Positions 6,461 through 10,591 of a stretch of 10,591 nucleotides of DNA are shown here, piece by piece. Source of the DNA: a bacterium (lineage in GTDB: Bacteria > Babelota > Babeliae > Babelales > RVW-14). A program made the translations under genes and the position numbers. Location of the stretch: NCBI GenBank assembly GCA_023249895.1, contig JAHFBS010000018.1, forward strand, positions 1 through 10,591, given 5' to 3'. The notes below the pieces were generated by a model. The model was not told the DNA's origin. It ran no database searches and worked only from the letters and a program-made list of their open reading frames with translations. Every line of letters begins with the position of its first letter. Within the stretch, counting starts at the first letter, position 1.

Positions 6461-6541
6461 GGATAAAATTGTGCAATATTTTAATTTGACAACCAGAAAA
6501 CATAATGCATGAAGTTTATGATAAGATTGTGCGGTGAGTCA

Positions 6542-6952
6542 ATGAAACATTTTAAACTTATTGAGCATACGGCTGACATTCGACTTTATGTTGAGGCGAC
6601 AACTTATGAAGAACTTTTTGCAACGGCACTTCAGGGAATGGCTTCTATTATTTGTTCTCATGATGCAACACTGAACAATGATCAAAGAGGTGAAATACGT
6701 ATTGAGTCTCAGGATATTACGACGTTGTTGATTGATTTTTTATCTGAGGTTCTTACACGTGTGCAGACTGATAAGGTGCTTTTTTGTTCGGTAACATTTT
6801 TAAAATTTACTCAAACAATGATGCATGCGCGACTTGAAGGCTTCAATGTTGATCATTTTGATGAAGATATTAAAGCGGTAACGTATCATGAGGCGGAGGT
6901 AAAAAAGAATAATCGCGGAAATTATGAAACGATTATAGTTTTTGATGTTTGA
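6542..6952 (+). CDS. Archease family protein (RtcB RNA ligase cofactor)
   Basis: A 136-residue protein matching the archease family in length and motifs. IEHTADIRLYVEATTYEELF (7-26) matches the family N-terminus with the HTAD motif, and IKAVTYHEAEVKK (110-122) with the C-terminal IIVFDV matches the family end. Archease binds a metal ion through acidic residues such as those in HTAD and near VFDV, and speeds GTP-dependent activation of the RNA ligase RtcB, allowing multiple turnover in tRNA or RNA repair. No rtcB is in the window. The frame is open from 6509, but family proteins begin a few residues before EHTAD and a GGTGAG lies just ahead of the ATG at 6542, so that start was chosen. The gene is first on the plus strand, divergent from the proline-rich gene, and only 27 bases before the first propeller gene, with which it may share a transcript. 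Confidence 0.9.
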   Translation: MKHFKLIEHTADIRLYVEATTYEELFATALQGMASIICSHDATLNNDQRGEIRIESQDITTLLIDFLSEVLTRVQTDKVLFCSVTFLKFTQTMMHARLEGFNVDHFDEDIKAVTYHEAEVKKNNRGNYETIIVFDV

Positions 6953-6969
6953 TTAACCTAAGAGGAGTA

Positions 6970-7927
6970 GGGAGTTTGTATGAAGTATCTACAAAGATTA
7001 TGTGTAGGTGTAGTGCTTGTTGCTATCAATACACCACTTGCAGCGAGTAGTTTAACCGCCTACAACAATCAAACGGTATATGAAACAAAAAATCATGTAT
7101 TTCGCAAAAATGAAGTTGCCCAGGGATTTGTGCGTCTCAATGATGGCTTTACGGTGATGCCACAATCATGTGTGAACATGGATGTTCTGGTTACGATATC
7201 AGGCGGCATTGATTTGCGCGAAACGAGTACCATTCGCATGCTTAATGATCTTGGTTTTGATTCTGGAGTAACGTTAACAACAAGTGGCTATATCGACGGT
7301 CGAGGACATACCTTACTTTTGAATGGCGATTTTACCATTCCAGCTGGTAAAGTTTTGCATTTTAACGGTAGTACAATTCTTGATGCTCAAGGACATGAGC
7401 TTATCATTGGCGAGAATGCAGAGATATTTGTTGATACCAATGTGACGTTGACGATTGCCAATGCAACGATCAAAACAACCCGCAATGCACCAACATTTCC
7501 CGCATTACGTTGTGGCGCGCTCAACAGTAAGCTTGCACTTGATAATGTCATATTTGCACCAATTAATGATTTTCTATTTCAAAATGGTCAACTATTTATA
7601 CACAATGATGTCATGATTACGGGCACCTCAGCATTTATCTACCATTCACCGGCGTCAAGCTTTATTACCAAAAATTCGTGCTTATATCTTGATCATGGGG
7701 TAACGCTTTCTATAGCTCCAGCAACGTTTACCGATGCACCGTATTCTTTGAACAATACGTATACCAATAACAATTTTATAAAAATGGCAGATGAGACATC
7801 GGTGTTATATCTTAACGGTTGTTCTCTTCAAACAACCACGACCGGCTGGCGCTTAACAACCGGTACGGTGAATTTTGATGATCGCGTACAGGTAAAAACC
7901 GACACAACGCTAACGCTGACATCGTTA
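6970..7927 (+). repeat. First copy of a tandem gene-scale duplication (leader to end of N-terminal domain)
   Basis: This part corresponds to 9123-10079. The ribosome site, the opening ATGAAGTATCTAC and the whole N-terminal domain are shared. By hand count residues 25-190 are about 85% identical and residues 190-315 about 73%. Similarity falls sharply at the first propeller blade. Confidence 0.85.
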
Positions 7928-9109
7928 AATTTAAGATCAAGAAAAAGTTATGAAAGTAACACGCTCTGGTCGGTTAATTGGAGCCCCGATGGTCGTTATT
8001 TAGCGATTGGTGGGTCTGCTAATTTTGGGCCAACCGATTACGAATTACAGGTATATCGTTTTAATGGGGTGTCTTTAACACTCGTAGCTCAAGCTACGAT
8101 TGGTGGCTTTTTTGATGCAGGTGAGTCGATTAATTGGAGCCCTGATGGACGTTACTTGGCAATTGGCGGCGCTTGTTTTACATTTAGCGGCACTGTTTCC
8201 ATAGCAGTTTACAGCTTTGATGGAACATCTTTGACGCTACTACCTGCTACGCAAATTGCGTTGAATAATGCTGTTAGATCGGTGAATTGGAGTCCGGATG
8301 GACATTATTTAGCCATTGGAGAATCAGGTCCAACGGGTGGTTTTGTGACAAGAGTCTATGCCTTCGATGGAACGTCTTTAACGCTTATACAGGCTCTGGT
8401 GAATGATCTTGATGGTTGTTTGGCTGTTAATTGGAGTCCGGATGGAAACTATTTAGCAATTGGCGGTGGTAGCTTAACCGGTGGATATGTGCTTCGGGTT
8501 TATAGTTTTAATGGGAAAACGCTGACATTATTGCCAGGAACGCAATTTACTTTTGGTAATACTCTTAATTCGGTTAACTGGAGCCCCGATGGGCGCTATT
8601 TGGCTATTGGTGGATTTACCCCAACGAGTGGATATGAGCTGCAGGTATATAGGTTTGATGGAATAAATCTGGTGCTTGTTCCCGGAGCGCGGATTGATTA
8701 TGGTACGGTGATTTATTCGGTTATGTGGAGTCCCGATGGACGATATGTGGCTGTTGGCGGAGATTCGCCAGCGGGTGGCCATACGATATTGGAAGTATAT
8801 AGTTTCGACGGTGTATCATTGACTCTTATTCCAGCCGCACAAATCGCTTATAGCGGTGCAATTTGGCAGGTGAATTGGAGTCCTGATGGTCGTTATCTTG
8901 CTATTGCGGGACAAAACCCAACCAATGGATTCCAGCCAATCGAAGTGTATAAAGTTAATTATGTTAACAACTCTATCCCGCAAGCAGTAACACGTAGCAT
9001 GGTCTTTGGTGATAAAGCCAAAGGAGCTGCGTATGATGCACATCTGCGCTTGCAACCAGGTGCCAGCATAAATCTTGCTGGCAAGATGCTTTACGATAAC
9101 GTGAATTAA
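6980..9109 (+). CDS. Secreted protein: N-terminal beta-solenoid-like domain plus seven-bladed WD40-like propeller
   Basis: A complete 709-residue protein. Residues 1-23 are a clear signal peptide ending PLAAS, so it is exported. Residues about 25-320 form a domain with runs of short alternating hydrophobic strands and turns (GYIDGRGHTLLLNGDF, GKVLHFNGSTILDAQGH, NVTLTIANATIK, CLYLDHGVTLSI), which suggests a right-handed beta-solenoid. From residue 330 there are seven repeats with core WSPDGRYLAIGG. Their Trp residues are at 334, 386, 437, 485, 534, 583 and 633, a spacing of 48-52. Each repeat ends with a (V/L)YxFDGxSLTL strand. Seven repeats fit one closed seven-bladed propeller. A tail of about 50 residues (from about 660) follows and may return to the solenoid style. 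No catalytic motif or anchor is seen; a binding or scaffold role on the surface or towards a host is an inference. GGGAG lies 5 bases before the ATG. A paralogue follows 25 bases later. Confidence 0.9.
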   Translation: MKYLQRLCVGVVLVAINTPLAASSLTAYNNQTVYETKNHVFRKNEVAQGFVRLNDGFTVMPQSCVNMDVLVTISGGIDLRETSTIRMLNDLGFDSGVTLTTSGYIDGRGHTLLLNGDFTIPAGKVLHFNGSTILDAQGHELIIGENAEIFVDTNVTLTIANATIKTTRNAPTFPALRCGALNSKLALDNVIFAPINDFLFQNGQLFIHNDVMITGTSAFIYHSPASSFITKNSCLYLDHGVTLSIAPATFTDAPYSLNNTYTNNNFIKMADETSVLYLNGCSLQTTTTGWRLTTGTVNFDDRVQVKTDTTLTLTSLNLRSRKSYESNTLWSVNWSPDGRYLAIGGSANFGPTDYELQVYRFNGVSLTLVAQATIGGFFDAGESINWSPDGRYLAIGGACFTFSGTVSIAVYSFDGTSLTLLPATQIALNNAVRSVNWSPDGHYLAIGESGPTGGFVTRVYAFDGTSLTLIQALVNDLDGCLAVNWSPDGNYLAIGGGSLTGGYVLRVYSFNGKTLTLLPGTQFTFGNTLNSVNWSPDGRYLAIGGFTPTSGYELQVYRFDGINLVLVPGARIDYGTVIYSVMWSPDGRYVAVGGDSPAGGHTILEVYSFDGVSLTLIPAAQIAYSGAIWQVNWSPDGRYLAIAGQNPTNGFQPIEVYKVNYVNNSIPQAVTRSMVFGDKAKGAAYDAHLRLQPGASINLAGKMLYDNVN
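7964..8940 (+). repeat. Seven tandem coding repeats (propeller blades) in the first paralogue
   Basis: The Trp codons of the WSPDG motifs lie at 7979, 8135, 8288, 8432, 8579, 8726 and 8876, giving units of 144-156 bases that keep the reading frame. The core DNA (AATTGGAGYCCNGATGG and ATTTAGCNATTGG) is strongly conserved between units, while the outer strands vary, which points to duplication of blades within the gene. Confidence 0.85.
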
Positions 9110-9122
9110 TTCAGGATTGGTA

Positions 9123-10079
9123 GAGGGAGCGTATATGAAGTATCTACGTAGTTTATGTTTACTTTTGTTATCGTTTATTTCAACGTCACTTTTGGCCAAC
9201 AGCATCACGGCCTACAATAATCAAACTGCGTATGTCACCAAAAATTTTGTATTTCATAATGAAGCATTAGCGCAAGGCTTTGTGCGGCTTAATGAAGGTT
9301 TTACTGTTGCGCCGCACTCATGTGTCAACATGGATGTGTTGTTTACGATTTCTGGTGGTATAGATTTGCGCGAGACAAGTACGATCAGAATGCTCAAAGA
9401 TCTTAAGTTCGATTCTGGGGTAACGCTGACTACCGGCGGAAATATCGACGGTCGAGGGCATACATTAATTTTGAATGGTGATTTTAGAATTCCCGCTGGC
9501 AAAGTTTTGCATTTTAATGGAGACACGATTCTTGATGCTCGTGGCAATGAAATAATTATTGGCGAAAATGCAGAAATATTTGTTGATACCAATGTGACGT
9601 TGACGATTCTTAATGCAACGATCAAAACAACGCGCAATGCGCCAACATTTCCTGCATTACGTTGCGGTGCCTTCAACAGTAAACTTGCACTTGATAATGT
9701 AGTACTAGAGCCTGCTGATGATTTTCTGTTTTTGGGTGGACGATTTTTTATTCACAACGATGTAGCAGTTACCGGGACGTCGGCATTTGTCTATAATTCG
9801 CCAGTACCAAGTTTTATTACCAAAGATTCGTGTTTATATCTTGATCATGCAGTGACGTTTTCTATGGCGCCAGCAACGTTTACTGATGCGCCGTATTCGC
9901 TCAAAAATACGTATACCGATAACAACTTTATCAAAATGGCTGATGAAACATCAGTTTTGTATCTGGATGGTAACACGCTCCAAACAACCAATACCGGTTG
10001 GCGTGTGACCACCGGCACGGTGAGTATTGATAATCGCCTCCAGATAAAAACCGATCCAACATTGACCATGACAGCCCTG
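9123..10079 (+). repeat. Second copy of the tandem gene-scale duplication
   Basis: Partner of 6970-7927. The closest DNA match is around 9560-9665 against 7420-7510, where only a few bases differ. The copies are in direct orientation about 2.15 kb apart, so recombination between them could delete or convert one copy. Confidence 0.85.
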
Positions 10080-10591
10080 GAGCCGATTGTTGTCTTGCAG
10101 AATAGTGATTGGGTTGAAGCTGATGCCGTTGCCTGGCATCCGAGTGGAAATTATCTTGCGGTTGGTAATGGTCTTGGTGCTATCAATGTCTATTCCTTTG
10201 ATGGATCGATACTTACATTTGTTGCGCAAGCCGGTGCTCCGGCGTACGCTATGAATTGGAGTCCTGATGGCAGATATTTAGCGGTAGGAGTCCCCGCTGA
10301 TTATGGGCCTACTCCAGGAAGTATTTTTAGATTTGACGGTACGTCATTGACCTTTGTAGCCAATACTGGTGAAATCCCTTGTTGGAGCCCTGATGGTAGA
10401 TACATAGCATCTACCTCTGGTGGCACCACGTTGCAAATCCATAGATTCGATGGTTTAGCATTGGAATATATTACTCAGCTTGGGGTAAATGATTTGTATT
10501 TTTTATCATGGAGTCCCGATGGACGTCATCTTGTTGGTGGAGGAGCTACTGGACTTGCTGACAGGATAAACGTGTATGATTTTGATGGAAC
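9135..10591 (+). CDS. Secreted beta-solenoid-like / WD40-like propeller protein, second paralogue, 3' end off window
   Basis: An open frame of 485 codons continuing past the right edge; paralogue of the gene ahead of it. Residues 1-22 are a signal peptide (MKYLRSLCLLLLSFISTSLLAN). The N-terminal domain runs to about residue 315 and is close to that of the first copy (ISGGIDLRETSTIRML, GENAEIFVDTNVTLTI, PTFPALRCGA and others are shared). The propeller then differs. The first blade has WHPSGNYLAVG in place of WSPDG, with Trp334; the next Trp are at 375, 417 and 459, a spacing of 41-42 residues, shorter than the 48-52 of the first copy. Four blades are visible, so at least three more may lie outside. 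The start is supported by AGAGGGAG 5 bases upstream, and the gap to the first paralogue is only 25 bases, so the two are probably cotranscribed. Function unknown; export is well supported. Confidence 0.88.
   Translation, partial: MKYLRSLCLLLLSFISTSLLANSITAYNNQTAYVTKNFVFHNEALAQGFVRLNEGFTVAPHSCVNMDVLFTISGGIDLRETSTIRMLKDLKFDSGVTLTTGGNIDGRGHTLILNGDFRIPAGKVLHFNGDTILDARGNEIIIGENAEIFVDTNVTLTILNATIKTTRNAPTFPALRCGAFNSKLALDNVVLEPADDFLFLGGRFFIHNDVAVTGTSAFVYNSPVPSFITKDSCLYLDHAVTFSMAPATFTDAPYSLKNTYTDNNFIKMADETSVLYLDGNTLQTTNTGWRVTTGTVSIDNRLQIKTDPTLTMTALEPIVVLQNSDWVEADAVAWHPSGNYLAVGNGLGAINVYSFDGSILTFVAQAGAPAYAMNWSPDGRYLAVGVPADYGPTPGSIFRFDGTSLTFVANTGEIPCWSPDGRYIASTSGGTTLQIHRFDGLALEYITQLGVNDLYFLSWSPDGRHLVGGGATGLADRINVYDFDG

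Noticed and set aside
6444..6503. N-terminal extension of the proline-rich protein
   Set aside because: The strong TTAGGAGGAA site lies inside this extension and the signal peptide would no longer be at the N-terminus.
6444..6541. TTGACA at 6486-6491 and TTGTCA on the opposite strand in the divergent gap, as promoters for archease and the proline-rich gene
   Set aside because: Promoters must lie here, but no good -10 sits at 16-18 bases on the plus strand. On the minus strand the best -10 (TTTTAT) would put the start of transcription on the ribosome site. I could not choose a site honestly.
6509..6541. N-terminal extension of archease from an upstream ATG
   Set aside because: The family begins a few residues before EHTAD, there is no ribosome site before 6509, and GGTGAG supports the start at 6542.
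7964..8940. Regular repeats considered as a CRISPR array
   Set aside because: The units of about 150 bases keep one reading frame and encode WSPDG blades, so they are protein repeats, not spacer arrays.
8528..10229. Several minus-strand open frames opposite the propeller genes
   Set aside because: They mirror repeated coding sequence on the plus strand and occur at matching places in both paralogues, which is expected of shadows.

Overview
The window looks like part of a bacterial genome with moderate-to-low GC. It carries secreted WD40-type proteins, small lineage-specific exported proteins and short GTCAT-type interspersed repeats. My best guess is a host-associated Gram-negative lineage such as Candidatus Dependentiae (TM6/Babeliae). 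This rests on protein style (signal peptides, beta-propeller paralogues, many orphan exported proteins). No rRNA or other phylogenetic marker is present, so it is an inference.

Left part (1-4037, all on the minus strand): a compact three-gene cassette in transcription order wecB, wecC, then a fused two-domain oxidoreductase that runs off the left edge. WecB turns UDP-GlcNAc into UDP-ManNAc and WecC oxidises that to UDP-ManNAcA. The third protein joins an MDR (alcohol dehydrogenase-like) domain to a Gfo/Idh/MocA domain, a fusion commonly met in surface polysaccharide clusters. Spacings are 24 and 8 bases, so this is very likely one operon making an acidic surface sugar. A candidate promoter with an extended -10 lies just upstream of wecB.

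Middle (4038-6443, minus strand): a 440-base non-coding gap holds a GTCAT-bounded repeat that seems to be interrupted by a second repeat, a shorter relic of the same type, and hairpins. Next comes a self-contained transcription unit encoding an 83-residue orphan protein and a 293-residue two-membrane-segment protein. It has a good promoter at 5673-5701 and a terminator at 4424-4455. Upstream of it is a gene for a probable proline-rich lipoprotein, whose strong terminator (5684-5712) overlaps the promoter of the next unit.

Right part (6542-10591, plus strand, divergent from the rest): an archease gene is followed at short distances (27 and 25 bases) by two tandem paralogous genes for secreted proteins. 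Each has a conserved N-terminal domain of about 300 residues, probably a beta-solenoid, followed by a WD40-like beta-propeller. The first copy is complete with seven WSPDG blades. The second is cut by the right edge. Their N-terminal domains are about 80% identical by eye, while their propellers have diverged in both sequence and blade length. This is the most interesting part of the window.
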